Source of the DNA: Lysobacter enzymogenes
Lineage (GTDB): Bacteria > Pseudomonadota > Gammaproteobacteria > Xanthomonadales > Xanthomonadaceae
Assembly (NCBI RefSeq): GCF_900106525.1
Contig: NZ_FNOG01000001.1
Location: 1-64,000 of the forward strand
Length of the DNA: 64,000 nucleotides
Direction of reading: 5' to 3'
In this document: piece after piece, positions 19,391 to 27,713 of the stretch
Layout of the letters: each line of letters opens with the position of its first letter
How positions within the stretch are numbered: the first letter of the stretch is position 1
Program-made: the position numbers and the translations under genes
The notes under the pieces: model-generated
The model's input: the letters and a program-made list of their open reading frames with translations, nothing else
The model's database searches: none
Told to the model about the DNA's origin: nothing

Positions 19391-20272
19391 TCAGGTCAGC
19401 GCCATCTCCTTCGGTAGCCACGCCAACGCGAACTCCCGCAACGCCCGCACCCGCGCCGACCTGCGCAAATCCGGATGGATCGCAAACCACAACTCCGTCG
19501 GCACCTCCGCCAACGCTTGCGACACCCGCTTCACCCCACCGGCCGCATCGGCGAAGTAGCACGGCAACAACGCCCGCCCCACGCCCGCCTTGCACGCCGC
19601 CAACGCCGCCGGCAACGAATTCACCCGCATCGCGATCCGCGCCTCGTCCACGTTCGCGCGCAGCCACAGCGCTGAGGACAGATGCGACAGGTTGTCGTCG
19701 AACCCGACCCACACGCCCTCGTTCAATGCCTCGCGCTTGCCGACTTTCGCGCCGCTGGCCGCATACACCGCCGTCGCGATCGATCCGACTCGTCGCACCG
19801 ATAACCCGTTCGGCATTAACGCGCACGCCCGCAGCGCCACATCCGCCTCGGGCTGCTGCAGATTGACGAACGCATTGGACACCGACAGATCGCAGCCGAT
19901 CTGCGGATGCGCCGCGGTGAACGCCGCGCACAACCGCGCCGCCACCTCGGCCAGCGTGTCCGGAATCGTGATCCGCAGCCGCGCCCCGCCGCGCGCATCG
20001 CGTCCGGCCAACTGCCGCTGCAACTGATCGGCGTCGTCGAGAATCCGCTGCGCGCCTTCGATGGCGACCGCGCCGGCTTCGGTGGCGGTGTAACCGGTGC
20101 GGCTGCGCCGAAACAGCGGCGTGCCCGCGCGCGCCTCGATCGCGCCGAGCCGGCGGAACGCGCTGGAGTGATCCAGCGCCAGCGCCTTGGCCGCGCCGCT
20201 GAGGCTGCCGTGCGCGCCGATCGCGCGCAGCAGTTCGAAGTCTTCCAACGACAGGCGGGCGGTTTGCCGCAT
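19391..20272 (-). CDS. LysR-family transcriptional regulator
   Basis: A 293-residue LysR regulator. The DNA-binding part shows LEDFELLRAIGAHGSLSGAAKAL followed by LDHSSAFRRLGAIE. The rest is the substrate-binding domain (CDLSVSNAFVNLQQPEADVALR). The start is taken at ATG 20272, close to the DNA-binding domain; an upstream in-frame ATG at 20338 would add 22 residues from the divergent region. It is divergent from the GST-SMR operon and is the likely regulator of those genes. A 7-bp inverted repeat GAGGAGA/TCTCCTC (20322-20344) lies between them. Confidence 0.88.
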   Translation of the reverse strand: MRQTARLSLEDFELLRAIGAHGSLSGAAKALALDHSSAFRRLGAIEARAGTPLFRRSRTGYTATEAGAVAIEGAQRILDDADQLQRQLAGRDARGGARLRITIPDTLAEVAARLCAAFTAAHPQIGCDLSVSNAFVNLQQPEADVALRACALMPNGLSVRRVGSIATAVYAASGAKVGKREALNEGVWVGFDDNLSHLSSALWLRANVDEARIAMRVNSLPAALAACKAGVGRALLPCYFADAAGGVKRVSQALAEVPTELWFAIHPDLRRSARVRALREFALAWLPKEMALT

Positions 20273-20358
20273 ACGCAAGCGATCCTTGTAAGCGCGCCGT
20301 ATTCCAGGCGCCGGGCCGGACGAGGAGAGTAGCGCCATCTCCTCACGGACCCCAGCAC

Positions 20359-20979
20359 ATGAAGCTCTACTACACCCCGTACACCTGCTCCTTCGCCCCG
20401 CACATCGTCGCCCGCGAGCTCGGCTTGCCGCTGGAAATGCGCCGCGTGCGCCTGGGCGCCGACGCCCGCGTGCTGAGCGAGGACCGCGACTACCGCGAAC
20501 TCAGCCCGCTCGGCTACGTCCCCTTGCTGGAACTCGACGACGGCCGCCTGCTGCGCGAAGGCGTGGCGATCCTGCGCTACCTCGGCGACCAGGACCCGGC
20601 CGCCGGCCTCAGCGCCCCGCTCGGCAGCTTCGAACGCGCCGAACAGGACCAGTGGCTGACCTACATCAACTCCGAACTGCACAAGACCTTCAGCCCGTGG
20701 CTGTTCCATCCCGAATACGGCGAGGCGTCCGTGCGCGTCGCCGGCGAGCGCCTGCAGCCGCGCCTGGCGCTGGTCGACCGGCATCTGGAAGGCCGCGAGT
20801 TCCTCGGCGAGCGCTTCGGCATCGCCGACGCCTATCTCTACACCGTCGCCGGCTGGACCAAGCTGCTGAAGATCGACCTGGCCCCGTACCCGCACCTGGC
20901 CGCGTACCTCGCCCGCCTCGACCAGCGCCCCAGCATCCGCGAAGCCCTGCGCGCCGAACGCGAGGACGCCAAGCCATGA
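20359..20979 (+). CDS. gstA: Glutathione S-transferase, GstA-like (beta class)
   Basis: A 206-residue glutathione transferase very close in layout to E. coli GstA. The thioredoxin-like N domain has the beta-class Cys in YTPYTCSFAPHI and the glutathione-contact segment GYVPLLELDDGRLLREGVA. The helical C domain carries ERFGIADAYLYTVAGW, the N-capping box. It conjugates glutathione to electrophiles in the cytoplasm. The stop overlaps the SMR start (ATGA), so the two are coupled, hinting at modification plus export of a toxic compound. Confidence 0.92.
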   Translation: MKLYYTPYTCSFAPHIVARELGLPLEMRRVRLGADARVLSEDRDYRELSPLGYVPLLELDDGRLLREGVAILRYLGDQDPAAGLSAPLGSFERAEQDQWLTYINSELHKTFSPWLFHPEYGEASVRVAGERLQPRLALVDRHLEGREFLGERFGIADAYLYTVAGWTKLLKIDLAPYPHLAAYLARLDQRPSIREALRAEREDAKP

Positions 20980-21305
20980 GCGCCGGGACCGCGTGGATCA
21001 TGCTGATCGCCGCCGGCCTGATCGATGTGGCCTGGGCGTTGAGCATGAAGTTGTCGAACGGCTACACCCGGCCCGGCTGGACCGCGGTGTCGCTGATCGC
21101 CCTGGGTGCGTTCGTGTGGCTGCTGGGGCGCGCGTTGACGGCGTTGCCGGTCGGCGTGGCGTATGCGGTGTGGACCGGGATCGGCGCGGCGGGGACGGTG
21201 TTGATCGGGTCGATGTTGTTTGGGGAGTCGTTGACGCCGTTGAAGTTGGGTGGGGTGGGGTTGATCGTGGGTGGGATTGTGTTGTTGCGCAGTGCGCCGG
21301 CGTGA
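20976..21305 (+). CDS. Small multidrug resistance (SMR) family exporter, Gdx/SugE-like
   Basis: A 109-residue protein with four membrane helices, matching the SMR family. The segment LPVGVAYAVWTGIGAAGTV is the family hallmark and resembles the SugE/Gdx (guanidinium exporter) branch. SMR proteins use a membrane-embedded Glu in helix 1 for proton-coupled exchange. Here the aligned stretch reads GLIDVAWALSMK, with Asp17 in place of Glu. Asp keeps the charge but should shift pKa and geometry. Its start overlaps the GST stop. Alternatives are a variant exporter or one half of a heteromer, but no second SMR gene is in the window. Confidence 0.85.
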   Translation: MSAGTAWIMLIAAGLIDVAWALSMKLSNGYTRPGWTAVSLIALGAFVWLLGRALTALPVGVAYAVWTGIGAAGTVLIGSMLFGESLTPLKLGGVGLIVGGIVLLRSAPA

Positions 21306-21943
21306 GGCGTCTCGGCGAACGGATCGTTTCGCCGTAGTTCGGTTGTCGCGGTCGCGACTTGCGTCGCTCCTACAGGTAGCCCAGGGGCATCCGAAGCCCC
21401 TGTAGGAGCGGCGCGAGCCGCGACCGCGCAACCTTCCGCCGGGACCGCAACCTTCCGCTGCGCCCAAACCGCATCCCAATAAGGATATTCCCGCACCCGC
21501 TCCACCAAGCCAGCACGCACGGGATTCATCACCACATACCTCGCCATCGCCACCAACCCCTCGTCCTTGCGCAACGCCCGGTCGTGATAGGCCGAAGCCC
21601 AAATCGCCCAAGGCACCGTCGCACCCATCGCCGCCCGCACCCGCCGCGAGCTCGAACATTTGAGCTGCCGCACCAACGCCGACAGCGATTCATCCGGCCC
21701 GAGTTCGACGACCCCATGCCAGTGATCCGGCATCAGCACCCAGGCCAACAGCGTGGATTGCTGCCATGAGCGTCGATCCAGCAACGCCGCCACCGCAGCC
21801 TCGGCCAACGGCCCGCTCGCGAACCATGCCGCACGGCCCTCGGTCGCGAAGGTCAGCAGATAAATCCGTTGCGTCTCCGACACCCGGCCGCGGCGCAAGG
21901 CCGCGTGGCCGCGAATCGGCGCGAGAGCCATCGATTCGTCCAT
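21062..21943 (-). CDS. REP-associated tyrosine transposase (RAYT), with an extended C terminus
   Basis: A Y1-type HUH transposase of the RAYT/TnpA-REP family. The HUH motif is LMPDHWHGV at about residues 70-78 and the catalytic Tyr is in MARYVVMNPVRAGL at about 133-146. The conserved body ends near residue 162 (about 21457). The frame then continues without a stop for about 130 residues through a REP pair and antisense to the SMR gene, so the tail is unlike the family. REP pairs lie on both sides (21346-21428 and 22046-22128), the normal arrangement for a RAYT that mobilises its own REPs. All seven REP pairs in the window share its likely GTAG target. Confidence 0.85.
   Translation of the reverse strand: MDESMALAPIRGHAALRRGRVSETQRIYLLTFATEGRAAWFASGPLAEAAVAALLDRRSWQQSTLLAWVLMPDHWHGVVELGPDESLSALVRQLKCSSSRRVRAAMGATVPWAIWASAYHDRALRKDEGLVAMARYVVMNPVRAGLVERVREYPYWDAVWAQRKVAVPAEGCAVAARAAPTGASDAPGLPVGATQVATATTELRRNDPFAETPHAGALRNNTIPPTINPTPPNFNGVNDSPNNIDPINTVPAAPIPVHTAYATPTGNAVNARPSSHTNAPRAISDTAVQPGRV
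21346..21428. repeat. REP pair at the 3' side of the RAYT gene
   Basis: An inverse copy ends CTAC at 21373 and a direct copy starts GTAG at 21402. It is read through in the C-terminal extension of the RAYT frame. Confidence 0.9.
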
Positions 21944-22321
21944 GAAGCCAGCGTCGCCCGCACGGTGGTGACGCCAAATCGGGAAAAGCCGTCCGGCCGG
22001 GTCGGATTACGCCGGGTAGGGGTGTAGCGCCGGCCGTCGAATCAGCGCGGTCGCGGCTCGCGCCGCTCCTACAGGTAGCCCAGATCGATCCGCAGGCCCC
22101 TGTAGGAGCGGCGCAAGCCGCGACCGCGAACCAACAACCGCCGGCGCCCCCAACCACACGCCCGCGTATCCACCAAACCCCCACCCAAACCCCCTAGCCA
22201 AAACGGACTATCCCACCCCTCCGACCACCTAAAGCAAGCCGCCACGCACCCCCCGTTTGTTAGACTCGACGCTCTAATCCGCCCCCACACCACGAGGCGC
22301 GGCCACGGGGCCGCGAGATCG
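21944..22321. repeat. Gene-free region: REP pair and aceE upstream region
   Basis: The REP pair lies at 22046-22128 (CTAC at 22069, GTAG at 22102). The rest, 22130-22321, is a pyrimidine-rich, lower-complexity stretch before aceE, with no confident promoter boxes. Confidence 0.8.
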
Positions 22322-25027
22322 ATGAACCAGCCGCTTGCCAGCTCCCTGCACGACCTGCTGCAGAACGACCCCGACCCGACCGAAACCCAGGAATGGGTCG
22401 AATCCGTTCAGGCGGTCATCGCCCGCGACGGCGCCGAGCGCGCCCACCAGCTGCTCGAAGGCATGGTCGAGGTGACCCGCCGCGCCGGCGCCCACCTGCC
22501 GTTCCAGCCCACCACCGAATACATCAACACCATCCCGCCGCACCTGGAGGCCAAGAGCCCCGGCGACGCCGCGATGGAATGGCGGATCCGCTCGCTGATC
22601 CGCTGGAACGCCATGGCCATGGTCGTGCGCGCCAACCGCAAGCCCGGCGACCTCGGCGGCCACATCGCCAGCTTCGCGTCCGCGGCCACCCTGTACGACG
22701 TCGGCTTCAACCACTTCTGGCGCGCGCCCTCGGCCGACCACCCGGGCGACCTCATCGGCATCCAGGGCCACAGCTCGCCGGGCATCTACTCGCGCTCGTT
22801 CCTGGAAGGCCGCATCAGCGAATCGCAGATCGACAACTTCCGCATGGAAGTCGACGGCCGCGGCGTCAGCTCGTACCCGCACCCGTGGCTGATGCCGGAT
22901 TACTGGCAGATCCCGACCGTGTCGATGGGCCTGGGCCCGATCAGCGCGATCTACCAGGCGCGCAACTGGAAGTACCTCGAAGGCCGCGGCCTGATGCCGA
23001 AGTCCGACCGCAAGGTCTGGGCCTTCCTCGGCGACGGCGAGACGGACGAACCCGAATCGCTTGGCGCGATCTCCGTCGCCGGCCGCGAAGGCCTCGACAA
23101 CCTGATCTTCGTCGTCAACTGCAACCTGCAGCGCCTCGACGGCCCGGTACGCGGCAACGGCAAGATCATCCAGGAACTCGAAGGCCAGTTCCGCGGCGCC
23201 GGCTGGAACGTCATCAAGACCATCTGGGGCAGCTACTGGGATCCGCTGCTGGCGCGCGACACCACCGGCAAGCTGCGCCAGCTGATGATGGAAACCGTCG
23301 ACGGCGAATACCAGAACTGCAAGGCCTTCGGCGGCAAGTACACCCGCGACAATTTCTTCGGCAAGTACCCGGAAACCGCCGCCCTGGTCGCGAACCTGTC
23401 CGACGAGGACATCTGGCGCCTCAACCGCGGCGGCCACGACCCGCACAAGGTCTACGCCGCTTACCACGAGGCGGTGAACACCAAGGGCATGCCGACGGTG
23501 ATCCTGGCCAAGACGGTCAAGGGCTACGGCATGGGCGCGTCGGGCGAATCGCTGAACCCGACCCACGGCACCAAGAAGATGGACGACGAAGCCGTCCGTC
23601 TGTTCCGCGACCGCTTCAACATCCCGGTCACCGACGAACAGCTGAAAGACGGCGCCGTGCCGTTCTTCCACCCCGGCGAAAAGTCGCCGGAAATCGAATA
23701 CATGCACGAGCGCCGCAAGGCCCTCGGTGGCTACCTGCCGCAGCGCCGGCGCAAGGCCAGCACCTCGCTGGAAACGCCTAAGCTCGAAACTTACGACCGC
23801 CTGCTCAAGAGCACCGGCGAGCGCGAGATCAGCACCACCATGTCGTTCGTGCAGGCGCTCAACATCGCGTTGCGCGACAAGCAGGTCGGCCCGCGCCTGG
23901 TGCCCATCGTGGCGGATGAAGCGCGCACCTTCGGCATGGAGGGTCTGTTCCGCCAACTGGGCATCTACGCCCCTCATGGCCAGAAGTACAAGCCGGTCGA
24001 CCGCGACCAGCTCATGTACTACCGCGAAGACGTCACCGGCCAGGTGCTGGAAGAAGGCATCACCGAAGCCGGCGCGTTCGCGTCGTGGCTGGCGGCCGCC
24101 ACCAGCTACAGCACCAACGACCTGCAGATGCTGCCGCTGTACATCTACTACTCGATGTTCGGCTTCCAGCGCATCGGCGACAGCGCGTGGCAAGCGGCGG
24201 ACATGCGCGCGCGCGGCTTCCTGCTCGGCGCCACCGCCGGCCGCACCACCCTCAACGGCGAAGGCCTGCAGCACGAAGACGGCCACAGCATGGTCCAGGC
24301 CGGCCTGATCCCGAACTGCCGCAGCTACGACCCCACCTTCAGCTACGAGGTCGTGACCCTGTTCCAGCACGGCATGCAGCGCATGCTGACCGAACAGCAG
24401 GATGAGTACTGGTACCTCACCCTGATGAACGAAAACTACCCGCACCCCGACATGCCCGAAGGCGCCGCCGAAGGCATCATCAAGGGCATGTACCTGCTCA
24501 AGGACGCCGGCAAGCCCAAGAAGGGCGAACTGCGCGTGCAACTGATGGGCAGCGGCACCATCCTGCGCGAAGCCATCGCCGCGGCCGAACTGCTGGACAA
24601 GGACTTCGGCGTCACCGCGGACATCTGGTCGTGCCCGAGCTTCAACGAACTCGCGCGCGATGCGACCGACTGCGAGCGCTTCAATCGCTTCAACCCGGAA
24701 GCGAAGACCCCGCGCAAGCCGTACATCACCGAGCTGCTGGAAGGGCGTCAGGGGCCGGCGATCGCGGCGACAGACTACATTCGTGTGTATCCGGAGCAGG
24801 TGCGGGCTTACGTGCCGATGCGGTACACCGTGCTCGGCACCGATGGGTTCGGGCGGTCGGATACGCGCGCGAACCTGCGGCGTCACTTCGAGGTTGATCG
24901 GTACTACATCGCCCACGCGGCCATTGCGGCGCTGGCGGCGGAAGGGAAGATGACCGGGAAGGATGTGGCTCGGGCGATCAAGCAGTACAAGATTGATGTG
25001 GAGAAGCCGAATCCGTTGGGGGTATGA
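22322..25027 (+). CDS. aceE: Pyruvate dehydrogenase E1 component, homodimeric type
   Basis: A 901-residue AceE that decarboxylates pyruvate and acetylates the E2 lipoyl groups using thiamine diphosphate. The E. coli-like single-chain layout is intact: N-terminal GGHIASFASAATLYDVGFNHFWR, ThDP/Mg motif GDGETDEPES running to VVNCNLQRLDGPVRGN, GYGMGASGE, and in the second half YTEAGAFASW-like and GRTTLNGEGLQHEDGHS loops. ATG 22322 gives the normal length. The gene is followed within 20 nt by a strong terminator and has no aceF or lpd beside it, so it is transcribed alone, as in other Xanthomonadaceae. Confidence 0.97.
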   Translation: MNQPLASSLHDLLQNDPDPTETQEWVESVQAVIARDGAERAHQLLEGMVEVTRRAGAHLPFQPTTEYINTIPPHLEAKSPGDAAMEWRIRSLIRWNAMAMVVRANRKPGDLGGHIASFASAATLYDVGFNHFWRAPSADHPGDLIGIQGHSSPGIYSRSFLEGRISESQIDNFRMEVDGRGVSSYPHPWLMPDYWQIPTVSMGLGPISAIYQARNWKYLEGRGLMPKSDRKVWAFLGDGETDEPESLGAISVAGREGLDNLIFVVNCNLQRLDGPVRGNGKIIQELEGQFRGAGWNVIKTIWGSYWDPLLARDTTGKLRQLMMETVDGEYQNCKAFGGKYTRDNFFGKYPETAALVANLSDEDIWRLNRGGHDPHKVYAAYHEAVNTKGMPTVILAKTVKGYGMGASGESLNPTHGTKKMDDEAVRLFRDRFNIPVTDEQLKDGAVPFFHPGEKSPEIEYMHERRKALGGYLPQRRRKASTSLETPKLETYDRLLKSTGEREISTTMSFVQALNIALRDKQVGPRLVPIVADEARTFGMEGLFRQLGIYAPHGQKYKPVDRDQLMYYREDVTGQVLEEGITEAGAFASWLAAATSYSTNDLQMLPLYIYYSMFGFQRIGDSAWQAADMRARGFLLGATAGRTTLNGEGLQHEDGHSMVQAGLIPNCRSYDPTFSYEVVTLFQHGMQRMLTEQQDEYWYLTLMNENYPHPDMPEGAAEGIIKGMYLLKDAGKPKKGELRVQLMGSGTILREAIAAAELLDKDFGVTADIWSCPSFNELARDATDCERFNRFNPEAKTPRKPYITELLEGRQGPAIAATDYIRVYPEQVRAYVPMRYTVLGTDGFGRSDTRANLRRHFEVDRYYIAHAAIAALAAEGKMTGKDVARAIKQYKIDVEKPNPLGV

Positions 25028-25047
25028 CGTTCATCCGTTTCTATCCT

Positions 25048-25077
25048 GGGCGGCCTCCATAGGCCGCCCATTTTTTT
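25048..25077 (+). terminator. Intrinsic terminator of aceE
   Basis: The stem GGGCGGCCT/AGGCCGCCC with a 4-nt loop (25048-25069) is followed by ATTTTTTT. This is a textbook rho-independent terminator. It also marks the boundary of the core region, since base composition drops sharply within the next 170 nt. Confidence 0.95.
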
Positions 25078-25243
25078 GGCCGGTTTAGAACTAGAACCAC
25101 GTATCGCGTGCAATCTCCTGACATCGGCCTTACCTTTGGCCGTAGTTGATGGCGCTAACGGTTCTAGCTCTCGACGGTGTGCGATCAGGCGGCTAAACCC
25201 GCAGTTCTGCGGCCTCGCTGCAGGAGGTCAGAGGTCGGATAGC

Positions 25244-26098
25244 ATGGAACAAAAGAAGAATTTCGACATAAATAGAATTTTCAGTGCGGCGGTTATAAGG
25301 GAATTGGCCGCTAGTCAGAAGTCTTCGTATTTAAAAAGTATCGAGTCAGATCTACAAGGGGCCGGGTTATATGAGGCGACCGTGCGTGATGCATTCGCAT
25401 GGGCTCAAAAAAGGCTGGCAGATGACTACAGAAGCGAATATTTCTATAAATCTACTCTGGTGGAAAAAATTGTTCGAGGCACTCATAGCCCCAATACCAT
25501 GGCGGTCTATAGTGAATTCAGAATTGGCCTGAGTCGAGCTGATCTTGTCCTCGTCAATGGGGATGCAGTTGTTTATGAAATAAAAACAGAAATGGATGAT
25601 CTGACCAAAGCAGAGAAGCAGGTCTCAGAGTATTTCTCTTGCTTTAAGAAGATTGTCTTTGTTGTTGATGAGAAGCATATAGATGCTGTTCTGGCGTCAT
25701 TGCCTTGGCAAGTTGGGGTTTCTAGTATTTCTGCTCGCAGGCGAGTAAAGGTGGTGAGAGAGGCTGTAGGGCGGTCTGATCTGCTCAATGCCCGATCATT
25801 ATTTTCGTGTATGCATCGAGTGGAATATGAGAAGTTGTTAGATGACTTTTCTATGCCGCATTTTGACCAGTCTTCGTATGGAAAAATTTTGGAATTTGTT
25901 GATGCAATGCCGATTGATGATCTTCACGCCCAATTTGTGAAAATATTGCGGCAGCGGAAGTTGAGCGGTAAGCGAGTAAAGGATATGCGTTTGCTGCCTC
26001 CTTCTTTGTGGGCTGCGGCTTACTCGCACAAGTTAAAAGTTTCGGAGTGGAATGGGTTAATAAAGGCCCTCGACAAGAGCGTGAGGGATTTCATTTGA
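25244..26098 (+). CDS. sce7726-family protein, predicted PD-(D/E)XK nuclease
   Basis: A 284-residue protein resembling the sce7726 family. Residues 91-114 carry a nuclease-like pattern: Glu91, Asp100 in LSRADLVLV, and ExK at 112-114 (YEIKTEMDD). This fits PD-(D/E)XK endonucleases, so it may cut DNA in the cytoplasm, which is an inference. Base composition is near 45% G+C, far below the flanks, and codon use is unlike core genes. It is the first of four same-strand genes and is followed after 26 nt by its usual partner type, a sce7725-like protein. ATG 25244 has GAGG about 10 nt upstream. The region 25078-25243 before it holds no recognisable gene. Confidence 0.75.
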   Translation: MEQKKNFDINRIFSAAVIRELAASQKSSYLKSIESDLQGAGLYEATVRDAFAWAQKRLADDYRSEYFYKSTLVEKIVRGTHSPNTMAVYSEFRIGLSRADLVLVNGDAVVYEIKTEMDDLTKAEKQVSEYFSCFKKIVFVVDEKHIDAVLASLPWQVGVSSISARRRVKVVREAVGRSDLLNARSLFSCMHRVEYEKLLDDFSMPHFDQSSYGKILEFVDAMPIDDLHAQFVKILRQRKLSGKRVKDMRLLPPSLWAAAYSHKLKVSEWNGLIKALDKSVRDFI

Positions 26099-26124
26099 TC
26101 GAGTAATGGACTACGGGGTGGTTA

Positions 26125-27057
26125 ATGTACTGGCCGTATCTAAGGAATCGGATGAATGAAGTCTTTGCTATCAAGGAGCTGGCGCCGGGAATAGCATCGA
26201 CAGGTTTGGTTGTGCCAATCTTTCAATTAATAGCTATCGACACGGATTTCATAAATCGTGCGAAGGGTATTGCAAAGTTAGGGCAGAGATTTTGTCTTCT
26301 GGTAAACGCCTACCAAGCGGTATCGATTGGTTCTGCTGAGGCGTTGATCGAGCGGATCGATGCTGATTATCCTGGAATTGTTCTTCCGGGGATCGAGATA
26401 AAAGCTGATACACCTGCTGTAGAAGTGGTGAATTTCACAGCGAAATATTCTGCCAGACGGTGCGTTATCGTTCACCGGGATGGCTGGATAGGCGGAAATA
26501 TACATGCTCACTTGGCGGGCTTCTCTGTCGCTCCCGTCCATATATACATGGCAAGTGCGCTGCCTGGTGCGCCTGCGCCAATTCTTTCCGCTGGAAAAGT
26601 AATTTTGACGGACGGATTTGTTCGTCAATTGACTAATGGCGCTTATCCCGCGCGTTCGTATTTTAATAACTATGCGACTTCGTACTCGGGAGCCGGCTAC
26701 AACGGCTTTGGGGACTTTGGTCCTGTCGGAGATTTCTACAGAGTTGGTGGGGGGCAAGCCTCACACGTCGCTTTGCATTTGACGCAGTTTATTCAAGAGG
26801 GGCTGGTCTGCAATCATTTTGTGTCGAGTGGTACGCCAATAACTTCACACATCCATGTGAAATACGACGACGCGTTGAAACAGCTTCGAGCTTATGCTTT
26901 GCCCTCGATCTCAGGGTTCAGCACGCGCGGTGTGGCCGATTACCATCAGCCGCATTCTTATCCTGGATTGGGCATGCCCAAGCGCTGGTCTATAAAGCAT
27001 CACACCGAACTAATGGTTGACTTTTTGGTGGCGCAGAAAGTTGTGCCATTCATCTGA
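26125..27057 (+). CDS. sce7725-family protein (beta-protein-like)
   Basis: A 310-residue protein whose start MYWPYLRNRMNEVFAIKELA fits the sce7725 family (typical MYxPYLRGKQxEL.ALRE). That family resembles the broader beta-family proteins, one of which belongs to the antiphage gop-beta-cII locus of satellite P4. No signal peptide or membrane helix is seen. The low-G+C composition matches its neighbours. The pairing with a sce7726-type nuclease 26 nt upstream suggests they work as a unit, perhaps a sensor or scaffold with a nuclease. The biochemical role is unknown. Confidence 0.7.
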   Translation: MYWPYLRNRMNEVFAIKELAPGIASTGLVVPIFQLIAIDTDFINRAKGIAKLGQRFCLLVNAYQAVSIGSAEALIERIDADYPGIVLPGIEIKADTPAVEVVNFTAKYSARRCVIVHRDGWIGGNIHAHLAGFSVAPVHIYMASALPGAPAPILSAGKVILTDGFVRQLTNGAYPARSYFNNYATSYSGAGYNGFGDFGPVGDFYRVGGGQASHVALHLTQFIQEGLVCNHFVSSGTPITSHIHVKYDDALKQLRAYALPSISGFSTRGVADYHQPHSYPGLGMPKRWSIKHHTELMVDFLVAQKVVPFI

Positions 27058-27086
27058 TTGCTCGAGAAGCTTGATCGGGAGGGGGG

Positions 27087-27647
27087 ATGAAGGCGCTAGA
27101 GATCTGTATTTTAGTGCTCAGTGGGGAGTGGATGCTTCAATCTAGATCAAACGGGGGATTGATAATAATTTTGCGTACATTTTGGGTCTCTGTATTTATG
27201 TACGCATTTGCGGTAATTATCGCGGAGATATCCCACCCAAATAGCATTCTAGAGTTCAGTTTTCAGGAGCTTCGAAAAAGGGTGTCGGAAACGGTTCCTT
27301 GGCTTGGGGCGATAGTTGGTGGCGTGTATGTTGCGCTGTACGCGAGGTTTTCTTCCCAGTGGCAATATCTAGCTCAACTTTACAATCAACTTATGGAGGT
27401 TGGAGTCACAGGTAGAGCTGAGGAGATAGATATAGTGTGTTTAATTAATTGGCGCGCTGGCTTTATCGAAGATGCTTATTGCCTGCACTTGGCATGTAAG
27501 CCGATGTTTGCGTCGGCTATAAATGCGATGCTAAAGGATGAAAAAGTGCTCGAGGCGTACAGGCGTTCGACAATTGGAGCTGACAAACATCTGAATGTCA
27601 TGCGTAAAAGCTTTCAGAAACAGGGGTTGTCCGTTTTCGCTTTGTAG
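27087..27647 (+). CDS. Two-membrane-segment protein of unknown function
   Basis: A 186-residue protein I cannot assign. Two hydrophobic segments are predicted by eye at about 24-48 (LIIILRTFWVSVFMYAFAVI) and 72-88 (LGAIVGGVYVALYARF), followed by a soluble C-terminal part of about 95 residues rich in aromatic and acidic residues. ATG 27087 is preceded by GGGAGGGGGG, a strong ribosome site, so it is a real gene. It sits 29 nt after the sce7725-like gene. The layout, with a small membrane part beside a predicted nuclease, is reminiscent of membrane effectors in defence operons, but this is only contextual. Confidence 0.7.
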   Translation: MKALEICILVLSGEWMLQSRSNGGLIIILRTFWVSVFMYAFAVIIAEISHPNSILEFSFQELRKRVSETVPWLGAIVGGVYVALYARFSSQWQYLAQLYNQLMEVGVTGRAEEIDIVCLINWRAGFIEDAYCLHLACKPMFASAINAMLKDEKVLEAYRRSTIGADKHLNVMRKSFQKQGLSVFAL

Positions 27648-27713
27648 TTTCTGGAGAGGTTTGCGATATTTACTTAACGCATAGTGTTGGTTGTTTTAGC
27701 CAACGGAGGGCGA

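Noticed and set aside
22274-24916. Long open frame antisense to aceE
   Set aside because: Same cause; shadow of a certain gene, with no domain or ribosome site.
25078-25243. Attachment site or integrase remnant at the left edge of the low-G+C block
   Set aside because: No tRNA, integrase or matching direct repeat was found at the other edge.
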